Below, one piece after another: positions 27,244-35,911 of a stretch of DNA of 60,796 nucleotides (positions are counted from its first letter, which is position 1; every line of letters starts with the position of its first letter). The notes beneath the pieces were generated by a model. The model saw only the letters and a program-made list of their open reading frames with translations, had not been told where the DNA came from and searched no databases. Both the position numbers and the translations under genes were made by a program. Source of the DNA: an uncultured Bacteroidaceae bacterium (lineage in GTDB: Bacteria; Bacteroidota; Bacteroidia; Bacteroidales; Bacteroidaceae); contig CAJGDX010000001.1 in assembly GCA_904502185.1 (NCBI GenBank), positions 1 to 60,796 on the forward strand. The letters are read 5' to 3'.

Positions 27244-28379
27244 TAGTATTTTCTGATTCTGATTTTCAATCCGTTATCTATGGGAGTGTCGCTTATAAGC
27301 ACCAGGTAGCCGCCACCGCCTGCTCCTGTTATTTTGTAGCCTTTTACTTTGTCTTTGTAGAGGTCGATGGTGTCGAGAACCTCTTGAGGTGCCATATTGG
27401 GGAACATTGCTATCTGCGCCCGGAACGACTCGACCGACGCCTTTCCCCATGCGTCGACGTCACATGCAAGCAGAGCCTGCCAGCAGCTGTCGGTAGCCGC
27501 CGCAAGGCGCATGGCACCCTGTTCGGTGATGTTGGTATTTTCGAGTACATTATAGCTGCTCATACGGGGCGACAGAGGTATCAGCCACAGGTTGTTCTCT
27601 ATGAATTCGAGCACCTTGGCATCAAGCACGCTCTCTATGTTTACAGGCCAGTAGTCATTGTCGTAGTCGAGACGATTGAGTCCGGGCATTACAATGCCCA
27701 GCGCATCCTGCGAACCGCTGATATATGCGCTGCCGGGAGGATTCTCGTAACGGAAGACCATCTTGGCAAGCGTTTCGCGGTCGCCCTCGGGAATGTCGAC
27801 GTGCCACATTTCGATGGCTGCGCGGCGCGAAGAGGTACTCATTCCGCTGCGGTTATTGAATTCGTAGTCGGGTTCTATGCAGATGGTTATTACCGCACCG
27901 GGACAGAAACGGTTCACACTCAACTGGTCGTGCCATCCACCGGCAAGGTCTATGCGATAGGGGATGTTACACTCCTGACGAAGAGCAGTAGTGGAACGGC
28001 GCGGAAGGCCCGCCGCCGGTTCGCGCTGGCTCACAATGAGTTCTATGGAGTTTTCTTCGCAGAAACGGCGCTTTTCGGGAGTGTAGCCGTCGCTGTTGAC
28101 AAAGAAAATGTCGGGTTTCAGACGCTTCACATCATCGGCAAAGTCCATAATGCCGCTGCCTGAATTGACAAAGGCATCCTTGACGTAGCGTATCGCCTTG
28201 ACCATGTAAAGGCGTTCGCGTTCGGTGTTGATGGTTTTTCGGTTTTTCAGGTCGCGGATGGTTCTGTCGGAACCTATGCCCACATAAAGGTCGCCATGTG
28301 TGGATGCCTCTTCGAAGAAGGCAACATGTCCCGAGTGGAGCATGTCGTAGCACCCCGAAACAAAAACTTTTTTAGCCAT
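27243..28379 (-). CDS. Nucleotidyltransferase-GHMP kinase fusion
   Basis: A 378-residue cytoplasmic fusion. Residues 1-135 form a cytidylyltransferase-like domain with the HxGH motif (GCYDMLHSGH, 9-18), as in enzymes that activate sugars or glycerol phosphate with a nucleotide. Residues 138-378 resemble GHMP sugar kinases related to heptose-phosphate kinase: YRIDLAGGWHD (141-151), GSQDALGIVMPGLNRLDY (222-239) and the C-terminal GAGGGGYLVL (352-361). The phosphate-binding loop P-x-x-x-G-L-G-S-S-A is not present; only NPPGSAYISGSQD is found there, so kinase activity is uncertain. Embedded in an operon of envelope proteins and translationally coupled to the next gene. It may make an activated sugar for modifying an envelope component. 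Confidence 0.8.
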   Translation of the reverse strand: MAKKVFVSGCYDMLHSGHVAFFEEASTHGDLYVGIGSDRTIRDLKNRKTINTERERLYMVKAIRYVKDAFVNSGSGIMDFADDVKRLKPDIFFVNSDGYTPEKRRFCEENSIELIVSQREPAAGLPRRSTTALRQECNIPYRIDLAGGWHDQLSVNRFCPGAVITICIEPDYEFNNRSGMSTSSRRAAIEMWHVDIPEGDRETLAKMVFRYENPPGSAYISGSQDALGIVMPGLNRLDYDNDYWPVNIESVLDAKVLEFIENNLWLIPLSPRMSSYNVLENTNITEQGAMRLAAATDSCWQALLACDVDAWGKASVESFRAQIAMFPNMAPQEVLDTIDLYKDKVKGYKITGAGGGGYLVLISDTPIDNGLKIRIRKY

Positions 28380-28393
28380 ATAAATATCAGAAA

Positions 28394-29908
28394 CTATTTA
28401 CAATTTTGTGTATAGGTGGCTTTCTGAGCCTCGCCGCTTAGAACTTCGGCTGCATCGGCAGGAGCGAATTTTACAGGCTCCACCATAAATTCGGGGCGGT
28501 TGTATGACTTTCCAAACTGGTTGTAATAGTCGGGGAAACTCTGAGGCAGCAGGAAGGCCTTGGATGTACGGCCACTGTTTTCAACATGCGCCAGATATAC
28601 ACGGGTGTAGTTTGTATCGTCGCGACGGCTGGAGAACATTATCCATTTGCCATTGCTGCTCCACGAGGGGTAGCTCTCGGCATCGTTGGAGTTGGTATTT
28701 TCGAGTTTGTTCAATTTTCCGGTCTGAAGGTCGAGCATGCAGATATCCGCATCGCTGTGCCATACGTGGAAACAGCCGTATTCACCCATTGCAAAAAGAA
28801 CGTAACGTCCATCGGGTGATACGCGCGGAAGCGTGATGCTCTTGCCGAACGATGCAGCATTGACAAGCGTGTCGGGCTCGCTGAATTCGTATGTATCGGG
28901 ATTCCATCGTGCGCGCAGAAGGTTGTATTTAATATCCTTATAACGAAGGATTTCCTCTTTGGTGATGGTGTTCACAGAGTCCTTTATTTCGAAATGCGCC
29001 GAACAGAAGTAGAGAGTGCGGCCATCGGGCGACCATGTGGGGAAGACCTCAAGGTCGTTTTTCCCGTTGAAGATGTGAGAAACGGTGTTCTTCGCGGGAT
29101 TGTAGAGGATAAGGTCGCTCTCTGTGTCCTGCACCTCGACCTTGTCGGGGTGTACTGTGTGGAACACCTGTCCGGTCTTGTTCACCGAGTAGGCAACCAC
29201 GTCGTAGATGGGATTGAAGGCAGGATAAACGCCGGCAGAGATTGTTGAGTCGGTCTTCAGGTCAATCTTACGCATTTCGCCATTATGCACAAACACCGTT
29301 CCACCAAGATGCTGACGTGCATGAAACTGCATGTTGTCAGTCTTGAAGTTCTTGTAGGAGTGGCAGTTGATGCACTGTCCACTCTGGTCGTTGCTCAACA
29401 TCATATTGCTGTAGATAACCTTCTCGTCGTAAGAGGTAAGGTCGCGCTGAACAATATCGAGCTTTTCGTATGCCACATACGAAGGGGGTATCAGACGATA
29501 GGAGAGGTAGGGGTCGATGGGGTCTGATGACACGGTTATTCCAAAGGCCTTGTTACCATACCATTTACCATCCTGCTGATAGAATGTTTCTACCTGCAAG
29601 CGTCCCGTAGTTTTGAAAGTGGAGAGCAGGTCGCGCCAATCGTCGAGGTCGGGAGTAACATTCTTGCCCGACAGCAGCAGCTCCTTGCCGTTGGCGCTGA
29701 AGCGTGTAACCACCTCATCAGCCTTAGGTTCAATAATTTCGAAGGTCAGGGGAGCAATGTTGCATGGGATTGTGACCTCTTTGTAATCGGGGTATATCTT
29801 GGGAGATTTACCGGATGCTGTCGGCGAAGTGGGAACTGATGGCGTGCATGAGGCAACCATCAATATTGCAGTCAAAGCTGCAAACAGGGAATATATGCGT
29901 ATTTTCAT
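28394..29908 (-). CDS. Lipoprotein beta-propeller (TolB/PD40-like) with CxxCH motif
   Basis: A 504-residue lipoprotein (lipobox VASC, Cys21). The N-terminal region is beta-rich; CINCHSY supplies a c-type haem-attachment motif (Cys179, Cys182, His183). The C-terminal 300 residues contain propeller repeats of the PD40 type, for example FPTWSPDGRTLYFCS, PRVSPDGRYVLFAM and YPSWSSNGKWIMFSS. A cytochrome-like motif in a TolB-like propeller is unusual; the single motif suggests one covalently bound haem if a cytochrome c maturation system is present, otherwise a coincidental Cys pair. Located 18 bases after the DUF6057-like gene and 14 before the nucleotidyltransferase-kinase fusion. Confidence 0.8.
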   Translation of the reverse strand: MKIRIYSLFAALTAILMVASCTPSVPTSPTASGKSPKIYPDYKEVTIPCNIAPLTFEIIEPKADEVVTRFSANGKELLLSGKNVTPDLDDWRDLLSTFKTTGRLQVETFYQQDGKWYGNKAFGITVSSDPIDPYLSYRLIPPSYVAYEKLDIVQRDLTSYDEKVIYSNMMLSNDQSGQCINCHSYKNFKTDNMQFHARQHLGGTVFVHNGEMRKIDLKTDSTISAGVYPAFNPIYDVVAYSVNKTGQVFHTVHPDKVEVQDTESDLILYNPAKNTVSHIFNGKNDLEVFPTWSPDGRTLYFCSAHFEIKDSVNTITKEEILRYKDIKYNLLRARWNPDTYEFSEPDTLVNAASFGKSITLPRVSPDGRYVLFAMGEYGCFHVWHSDADICMLDLQTGKLNKLENTNSNDAESYPSWSSNGKWIMFSSRRDDTNYTRVYLAHVENSGRTSKAFLLPQSFPDYYNQFGKSYNRPEFMVEPVKFAPADAAEVLSGEAQKATYTQNCK

Positions 29909-29926
29909 AATCGTTCGATAGATGGG

Positions 29927-31825
29927 TTAGTTGGTTCGTATGTCGCGTACAAAGAAGTAGAAGTACCAATATGTGTCGCCAAATTCATCCTTGAAATATG
30001 GCGCCATCTGATCCTCTGACATGCCTTTGTACTTTGCACTCAATTGGCCGAATTTTCTGAAACGCTCGGTCACACGATTATCGAGTTTGAACTTGGAAAT
30101 ATCGGCGCGGCGGTCAAGGTTAGCATACAACAGCAGTGCCTCCTGATAGTGAGTAGGTATGCGCAGCTGAGCATGGTTACCGAGATATGCAACCATCGTG
30201 TTCCAGTAGAGCTGAATATCCTTGCGGATGAGTGCGAACATCAACGATGCTTCGGTACAGAGAGGCGAAGGATTGACGTAGAGGTTGGACACCATCACAT
30301 TCATCAGATAGGCCTCGACAAACGATTCGTCGACGTCGAGAGTATTCTTGTAGCAATAGAGTTGACGAGGTATTGTTATATCAGTAGCCTTTTCGACAAG
30401 CAACGGGTTTTCAATCATCTTCTCGTAACGCTCAGCCCACGACCTGTGGAAGATTGTGTGTTTGAGCATATCTGTATAGCGGTGAGCCAATTTGTATTGT
30501 CCCGAGGCTATCAACGAACGCACGGCATGTTTGATGTATTCTATTCTCCAGCCAAACTCCACTGCATCCTCCACACACCAGCGGTAGCAGAAGCTGAATC
30601 GGCCATACTGATAATACATCATCTTGCCACCTGTCTGCGACAAACGGACATTAATGCCTGACTTCATGGTAGACGAGCCATCGGGGAAGCGGAACATCTC
30701 CTCGCCTGCACGTCCCGAACGCAGCAGTCCTATATTCTTGTTTATCACAACAAGACGGGTAGGCTCGCAGCTCACTCTTCCGAGGTCGGCCACGCGGTTC
30801 CAGTCCTCTTCCCACATTGCCTTATTCTGCGCCAGTTCGGCACGGTAGTTCTCGTCAGTGAACCACGAGAGCCACAACACACAGGGCAATGCCACTATCA
30901 AGGAAATCTGTATGTGTGAGTAGTATTTTTTCACCTTTTCACCCTCTTTCATCTTGTCCGAGAGCATTGTAGCGACAAGGAGGAAAAGGAACAGAAGCGC
31001 AAAGGGCAGCCACATTGCCCACACATGAATCGCAAAATTGGCATCGCCGAACAATGACCACTGGTAGGCATGAGTTCCTGCACCGTACATCAGCGGGAAA
31101 GCCACAGAGGTGTAGAAGTTGTAGTAATAGAGAGCAGGCACAGCACCCACAAGTGCCAACGACAAGATAGGCAACAATATGCGTGAGAGAGCCTTCTCGT
31201 CAGTCGCAATGGAATATGCGCCCATCAGGATGGCACCTGCAAGAGCATATACACCGATAAGGGGATAACCTGCAATTGTCCACACAGCGACAAACAGATA
31301 TTTTGCCCATCGGGGGAGTCTCTTGTATGCAAGCATAGCCAAAAGAATGGCCATTACACCCAACAGAGCCACATAGAAATAGCCCGACAGTTTGCTGTAG
31401 AATATCCAGTAGCCCATATAGACGTTGGTCCACAGCAACAGCACAACCGGCACAAGAGCCAGCAGTGACCAGCGCTGAGGAATTGCAAACACTTTGCGCA
31501 CAAGCAGATATGCAACGTACATCAGCGCCATGTATATCGTTATACCCAATGCCGGATAGTAGAAGAACTGCATCAGGAATGTTGCCACATACGACAAGAA
31601 TCCTGCCGGAGCAGTCATCATTTCATCGAAGTACATTTCAGTGCAGAGGAATGTCGAGAGTTCCTGGATTCGCTGCAGCTGAACATTTTCGAAAAGCACG
31701 AACATCAGCCACACTACTGCAAAGAACAGCAGAACCGACTTATTCAGGAAACCTTCGGTAATGGAGAAACGCTTGGCACTCTTTTCCTTAGGCACATTTA
31801 CATTTGTCTTTTTATTGTTTTTCAT
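29927..31825 (-). CDS. DUF6057-like polytopic membrane protein
   Basis: A 632-residue inner-membrane protein. A short basic cytoplasmic N-terminus is followed by roughly nine to ten hydrophobic segments up to about residue 325, resembling GT-C-type multi-pass proteins, and then a soluble helical domain of about 300 residues (from TDENYRAELAQNKAMWEEDW) that looks TPR-like (LIASGQYKLAHRYTDMLK and similar). Family assignment to DUF6057 is from memory of such proteins in Bacteroidales and should be treated as tentative. Gap to the pspC-type gene upstream is 33 bases, so the two may be one transcript. Confidence 0.7.
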   Translation of the reverse strand: MKNNKKTNVNVPKEKSAKRFSITEGFLNKSVLLFFAVVWLMFVLFENVQLQRIQELSTFLCTEMYFDEMMTAPAGFLSYVATFLMQFFYYPALGITIYMALMYVAYLLVRKVFAIPQRWSLLALVPVVLLLWTNVYMGYWIFYSKLSGYFYVALLGVMAILLAMLAYKRLPRWAKYLFVAVWTIAGYPLIGVYALAGAILMGAYSIATDEKALSRILLPILSLALVGAVPALYYYNFYTSVAFPLMYGAGTHAYQWSLFGDANFAIHVWAMWLPFALLFLFLLVATMLSDKMKEGEKVKKYYSHIQISLIVALPCVLWLSWFTDENYRAELAQNKAMWEEDWNRVADLGRVSCEPTRLVVINKNIGLLRSGRAGEEMFRFPDGSSTMKSGINVRLSQTGGKMMYYQYGRFSFCYRWCVEDAVEFGWRIEYIKHAVRSLIASGQYKLAHRYTDMLKHTIFHRSWAERYEKMIENPLLVEKATDITIPRQLYCYKNTLDVDESFVEAYLMNVMVSNLYVNPSPLCTEASLMFALIRKDIQLYWNTMVAYLGNHAQLRIPTHYQEALLLYANLDRRADISKFKLDNRVTERFRKFGQLSAKYKGMSEDQMAPYFKDEFGDTYWYFYFFVRDIRTN

Positions 31826-31858
31826 ATGTTAAGTATCTTTCAAAACCATTCAACACGA

Positions 31859-32086
31859 TTATCGGCCCAATCGGTCCTGCATACGCTCTTTGTAGTTACG
31901 CGAACGGGCATCGACAGGCATCAGCACCCAGAGAATCAGGTAAGCGACAGCCATTGCCGAAAATGTAACGAAAAATAAAATCACAAATATCAGACGCAAC
32001 AATTTGACATCAATACGAAAATTTTCAGCCAATCCGGCGCAGACACCTGCTATCACTTTATTGTTTGAACGAATAAGTCTTGCCAT
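31859..32086 (-). CDS. PspC-domain protein
   Basis: A 75-residue membrane protein. RLIRSNNKVIAGVCAGLAE at the N-terminus and the following amphipathic segment are the PspC signature; one transmembrane helix spans about residues 29-56 and a basic tail follows. PspC proteins act in envelope-stress responses in proteobacteria; in Bacteroidota the role is not defined. It heads the minus-strand envelope operon and is divergent from the methyltransferase gene. Confidence 0.85.
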   Translation of the reverse strand: MARLIRSNNKVIAGVCAGLAENFRIDVKLLRLIFVILFFVTFSAMAVAYLILWVLMPVDARSRNYKERMQDRLGR

Positions 32087-32250
32087 AGTTTTATTTGTTT
32101 GGTTTTATATTATACAACAATTTGCCGAAATATGGAGGCAAAGAGCCAATTCCGGCAGACACTGAACGGCAAAATTGCAAAAAAAACGGTTATAGACAAA
32201 ATTTTTTCGTAAAACTTCATAAAAAAGAACTATTTTCGCTATAAATAATG

Positions 32251-32258
32251 TATTTTTG
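32251..32258 (+). promoter_or_regulatory. Putative -7 element for the methyltransferase-ftsX operon
   Basis: TATTTTTG matches TAnnTTTG and lies 51 bases before the ATG of the methyltransferase. The -33 element is not recognisable. The 223-base divergent region also holds an imperfect inverted repeat CAATTTGCCG/CGGCAAAATTG (32118-32127 with 32167-32177). Confidence 0.5.
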
Positions 32259-32309
32259 TAGCCAGTTTAGGGAAAATACGTTTAGAAACAACAAAAACCG
32301 ACCATCTCA

Positions 32310-33209
32310 ATGGCACAGATAACCCACAAGGAATGTCCTCTATGCGGAAGCACAAAGATGCAACCACAGTTCTCCTGCACAGACCGGTTCGCCACCGGCG
32401 AGGAGTTCGCAATATACAGATGCGAAGAGTGCAGCTTTACCTTCACACAGAACATCCCCGACGAAAAGGAGATTGGCCGCTACTATGAATCGCCCACATA
32501 TATTTCGCACAGCGACACCGACAAAGGATTCATAAACCGTTGCTACCACATAGTCAGGGACATCATGCTGCGTCGCAAGGCCGAGCTTGTCAACTCATTG
32601 GTAGACAAAAGCAAGACACGACTGCTGGACTACGGAGCAGGTACAGGATATTTTGCACGCGCAATGCAGAAACAGGACTGGGAGGTGACAGCAATAGAAA
32701 AAAGCCCTCAGGCACGACAATACTCCAAAGAGAAATTTGGCTTTGAAATGTATCCGGTGGAGGCACTCGACAAATACGAAAAAGGATACTTTGATGTCGT
32801 GACCATGTGGCACGTAATGGAGCACATACAGGAGTTGAACGACTTTTGGGACAAGTTGCACCACATACTCGACGACGAAGGAATAGCAGTGATAGCACTG
32901 CCCAACAGCGCTTCGTACGATGCACAGTACTACCGCGAGAACTGGGCTGCATACGACGTACCTCGCCACCTGTGGCACTTTTCGCCCACCACAATCATGA
33001 AATTCGGACGCAAACACGGATTCATTCTTGAACGTCAGTACACCATGCCCTTCGATGGATTCTACATATCTATGCTGAGCGAACGCTACAAAGGTTCGTC
33101 ATTGGCAGCACTGCGCGGAGCATGGAACGGGCTTATAGGATGGCTGTCATCGTGGAGCAGAAAAAGTGCAAGCAGTTCAATTATTTACATATTCAGAAAA
33201 GCAAAATAA
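32310..33209 (+). CDS. Class I SAM-dependent methyltransferase with N-terminal zinc ribbon
   Basis: A 299-residue protein. Four cysteines (CPLC at 9-12, CEEC at 38-41) form a predicted zinc ribbon, followed by a Methyltransf_23-type domain with SAM motif I LLDYGAGTGYF (105-115) and the post-motif FDVVTMWHVMEHI. Such proteins methylate small molecules or sugars; the target is unknown. A hydrophobic C-terminus is visible. Starts the cluster that runs into ftsX 9 bases later. Confidence 0.85.
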   Translation: MAQITHKECPLCGSTKMQPQFSCTDRFATGEEFAIYRCEECSFTFTQNIPDEKEIGRYYESPTYISHSDTDKGFINRCYHIVRDIMLRRKAELVNSLVDKSKTRLLDYGAGTGYFARAMQKQDWEVTAIEKSPQARQYSKEKFGFEMYPVEALDKYEKGYFDVVTMWHVMEHIQELNDFWDKLHHILDDEGIAVIALPNSASYDAQYYRENWAAYDVPRHLWHFSPTTIMKFGRKHGFILERQYTMPFDGFYISMLSERYKGSSLAALRGAWNGLIGWLSSWSRKSASSSIIYIFRKAK

Positions 33210-33218
33210 GAGAGGGAA

Positions 33219-34079
33219 ATGAGCAAACCCAAAATAAAAATACAGACACTCAGCGTGTACATCAGCACCACACTTGTTCTGCTGTTGCTGGGGGCGATGT
33301 GTGCATTGCTCTTGTCGGCAAACTCACTCTCGGAACACATTCGCCGCAACATGACAATGTCGGTAGTGGTCAGCGGCAAGATGAGCAAACAGGATATTTT
33401 GAAATTCCAGCAACGATTGGAAAAACTGCCTTGCGTCATCAGTAGCAAATATATTTCAAGCGAAAAGATTCTTGAAGAGCAGAAGATAGAACTGGGCACA
33501 GACCCTGTTGAATTCCTGGGCTACAACCCTTACGACCCCTCAATAGACCTGACACTGAAGAGCGACTACGCACGCCCTGACAGCATGGCACTGCTTGAGA
33601 AGCAGTTGCTCAAGGACGAGCGCGTCACACAGGTGGTATACCACCGTGAAATAATAGAGAGCGTTAACGACAATATCCGCAAGATTGCAGTAGCGTTGCT
33701 GGCTTTCATGGCTGTACTGACAATAATTTCGTGGTCACTCATTGGAAATGCAGTCAGACTATCGATCTACTCTAAGCGTTTCCTGCTGCACACCATGAAA
33801 CTTGTAGGTGCAACATGGGAATTCATTCGACGCCCGTTCATCATGCACAATCTGCGCATAGGATTGTTCTCAGGAATAGTTGCCGACATTTTGCTGGGAG
33901 GAGTATTTTATCTGCTGCTGCAGGAAGAGCCGGCAATGATAACCATACTGCCTCCGACAAGCCTTGTCATAATTGGTTCAGCGGTAATACTTTTCGGCAT
34001 ACTGATGACCGTAACATGCGCCTATTTGTCGGTGACCAGATTCCTGCGCATGCGAGGCAACGACCTTTATTTCCTGTAG
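33219..34079 (+). CDS. ftsX: Cell division protein FtsX
   Basis: A 286-residue permease-like protein with the FtsX layout: one N-terminal transmembrane helix (about 13-34), an extracytoplasmic domain of about 120 residues, and three C-terminal helices (about 156-178, 205-232, 245-270). It normally pairs with the ATPase FtsE to activate peptidoglycan hydrolases at the septum; ftsE is not adjacent in this window. Heads a run of housekeeping genes ending in folK. Confidence 0.92.
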   Translation: MSKPKIKIQTLSVYISTTLVLLLLGAMCALLLSANSLSEHIRRNMTMSVVVSGKMSKQDILKFQQRLEKLPCVISSKYISSEKILEEQKIELGTDPVEFLGYNPYDPSIDLTLKSDYARPDSMALLEKQLLKDERVTQVVYHREIIESVNDNIRKIAVALLAFMAVLTIISWSLIGNAVRLSIYSKRFLLHTMKLVGATWEFIRRPFIMHNLRIGLFSGIVADILLGGVFYLLLQEEPAMITILPPTSLVIIGSAVILFGILMTVTCAYLSVTRFLRMRGNDLYFL

Positions 34080-34112
34080 AACCCAATACACCGAACAATA
34101 AAAACATCAAAT

Positions 34113-34340
34113 ATGAACAAAGAAAAATTCGCATTCGACAAAGTCAACTACATGCTGCTTGCAGCAGGCTTTGCGATAATCGTCATCGGTTTTCTGCTGA
34201 TGACAGGCCCCGGCTCCACAGAAACAACATTCGAGCCGGACATATTCAGTTTCCGTCGCATAAAACTGGCACCCACAATCTGCTTCGCAGGGTTCCTGTT
34301 CATCATCTATGCAATAATGCGTAAGCCCAAGAAATCATGA
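34113..34340 (+). CDS. DUF3098 small membrane protein
   Basis: A 75-residue protein with two transmembrane helices (about 14-30 and 51-68) separated by a short loop containing IFSFRRIKLAPT. This matches DUF3098, a Bacteroidota-specific family typically found between ftsX and uppP. Its stop overlaps the uppP start (ATGA), so the two are translationally coupled. Function unknown. Confidence 0.88.
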   Translation: MNKEKFAFDKVNYMLLAAGFAIIVIGFLLMTGPGSTETTFEPDIFSFRRIKLAPTICFAGFLFIIYAIMRKPKKS

Positions 34341-35182
34341 ACATATTCGAAACAATCATCATAGCGATAGTAGAGGGACTTACTGAGTTTCTTCCAGTTT
34401 CCTCTACCGGTCACATGATAATAACGCAGAATTTGCTGGGCATAGAGAGTACTGAATTTGTAAAGGCCTTCACCTTCATCATACAGTTCGGCGCCATCCT
34501 CTCGGTGGTGGTACTCTACTGGAAACGTTTTTTCCAGTTCAACCGTACCCCTGCGCCCGAAGGTGCCTCTGCACTGAAACGTCTGCTGCACAAATATGAT
34601 TTCTACTGGAAACTGCTCGTTGCATTCATACCCGCAGCAGTATTGGGACTGTTGTTCAGCGACATGATAGATGCCATGCTGGAGAGCGTAACCGTGGTAG
34701 CAATCACACTTATACTCGGCGGTATCTTCATGCTTTTCTGCGACAAGATATTCAACAAAGGAAGCGATGACACACAGCTCACCGAGAAACGAGCATTCTG
34801 GATAGGTATGTTCCAGTGCATCTCCATGATACCCGGAGTATCGCGTTCGATGGCTACCATCGTCGGAGGTATGGCACAGAAGCTCACACGCAAGGCAGCC
34901 GCGGAGTTCTCATTCTTCCTGGCTGTCCCAACCATGTTCGCAGCCACACTGTACAAAATGTACAAGATTCTAAAGACCGGAGGCACCGAAATGATAATGG
35001 ACAACATGACTACGCTTATCGTAGGTAATCTTGTCGCATTCATTGTGGCAATGCTCGCTATAAAATTCTTTATAAGCTTTGTGAGCAAATATGGCTTTAA
35101 GGCATTCGGCTGGTACAGAATAATCGTAGGAGGCATAATTCTCATCATGCTGCTTACCGGACACAACCTGACAATAGTATAA
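34337..35182 (+). CDS. uppP: Undecaprenyl-diphosphatase
   Basis: A 281-residue polytopic enzyme (BacA/UppP) that dephosphorylates undecaprenyl pyrophosphate to regenerate the lipid carrier for peptidoglycan and surface polysaccharides. Both signature regions are visible: EGLTEFLPVSSTGHMII (13-29) and PGVSRSMATIVGG (166-178). Length is typical. It follows DUF3098 with a 4-base overlap and precedes truB by two bases. Confidence 0.97.
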   Translation: MNIFETIIIAIVEGLTEFLPVSSTGHMIITQNLLGIESTEFVKAFTFIIQFGAILSVVVLYWKRFFQFNRTPAPEGASALKRLLHKYDFYWKLLVAFIPAAVLGLLFSDMIDAMLESVTVVAITLILGGIFMLFCDKIFNKGSDDTQLTEKRAFWIGMFQCISMIPGVSRSMATIVGGMAQKLTRKAAAEFSFFLAVPTMFAATLYKMYKILKTGGTEMIMDNMTTLIVGNLVAFIVAMLAIKFFISFVSKYGFKAFGWYRIIVGGIILIMLLTGHNLTIV

Positions 35183-35184
35183 CA

Positions 35185-35889
35185 ATGGACTTCAAAGAAG
35201 GAGAAATATTAGCCCTGTTCAAGCCCTACACATGGACATCGTTCCATCTGGTGAACAAGGTGCGCTACCATCTGTCGAAACGCTATAAAATAAAGCGTTT
35301 CAAGGTGGGACACGCCGGCACACTCGACCCATTGGCTACCGGTGTGCTTATCATCTGCACAGGCAAGGCAACCAAACGCATCGAGGAACTTCAACACCAT
35401 ACAAAAGAGTATGAAGCCGACCTGATGCTGGGAGCTACCACAGCCTCATACGACAAAGAGCACCCGGTGAATGCCACATTCCCCTACGAACACATAACAG
35501 AGGAGTTGTTCAAGGAGACACTGAAACAGTTCATCGGCACAATAGACCAACGTCCACCACTCTACTCGGCATGCAAGGTAGATGGCGAGCGCGCATACAA
35601 TCTGGCAAGGCAGGGCAGCGACATGCAGCTTGCACCCAAACAGATAACCATAGACGAGATTGAGCTGCTGGCATTCAACCCGCCACAGGCAACAATCCGC
35701 GTGGTATGCGGCAAAGGCACATACATACGTTCGTTGGCAAGGGACATTGGCGAAGCACTCGGCAGCGGCGCCTATCTGACACGGCTCACACGAACCCGCG
35801 TGGGAGAACACAGAATAGAAGAGTGCATCCACCCCGATGACTTTGCCGAATGGTTGGACAAACACATAACCCCGAATATAAACCCCTAA
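35185..35889 (+). CDS. truB: tRNA pseudouridine-55 synthase
   Basis: A 234-residue TruB, shorter than some relatives because the C-terminal PUA domain is reduced. It makes pseudouridine 55 in the T-loop of tRNAs. The catalytic Asp48 is in GHAGTLDPLATGVL, and YKIKRFKVGHAG and GTYIRSLARDIGEALG are typical. Two bases after uppP. Confidence 0.97.
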   Translation: MDFKEGEILALFKPYTWTSFHLVNKVRYHLSKRYKIKRFKVGHAGTLDPLATGVLIICTGKATKRIEELQHHTKEYEADLMLGATTASYDKEHPVNATFPYEHITEELFKETLKQFIGTIDQRPPLYSACKVDGERAYNLARQGSDMQLAPKQITIDEIELLAFNPPQATIRVVCGKGTYIRSLARDIGEALGSGAYLTRLTRTRVGEHRIEECIHPDDFAEWLDKHITPNINP

Positions 35890-35911
35890 AATATAGAGAA
35901 AAGTGACAGAC

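Noticed and set aside
27135..28163. 342-codon plus-strand frame
   Set aside because: Antisense to the nucleotidyltransferase-kinase fusion; composition follows from the opposite strand's codon bias.
35903..35911. GTG start for queA
   Set aside because: QueA proteins begin MKLS, which matches the ATG at 35912.
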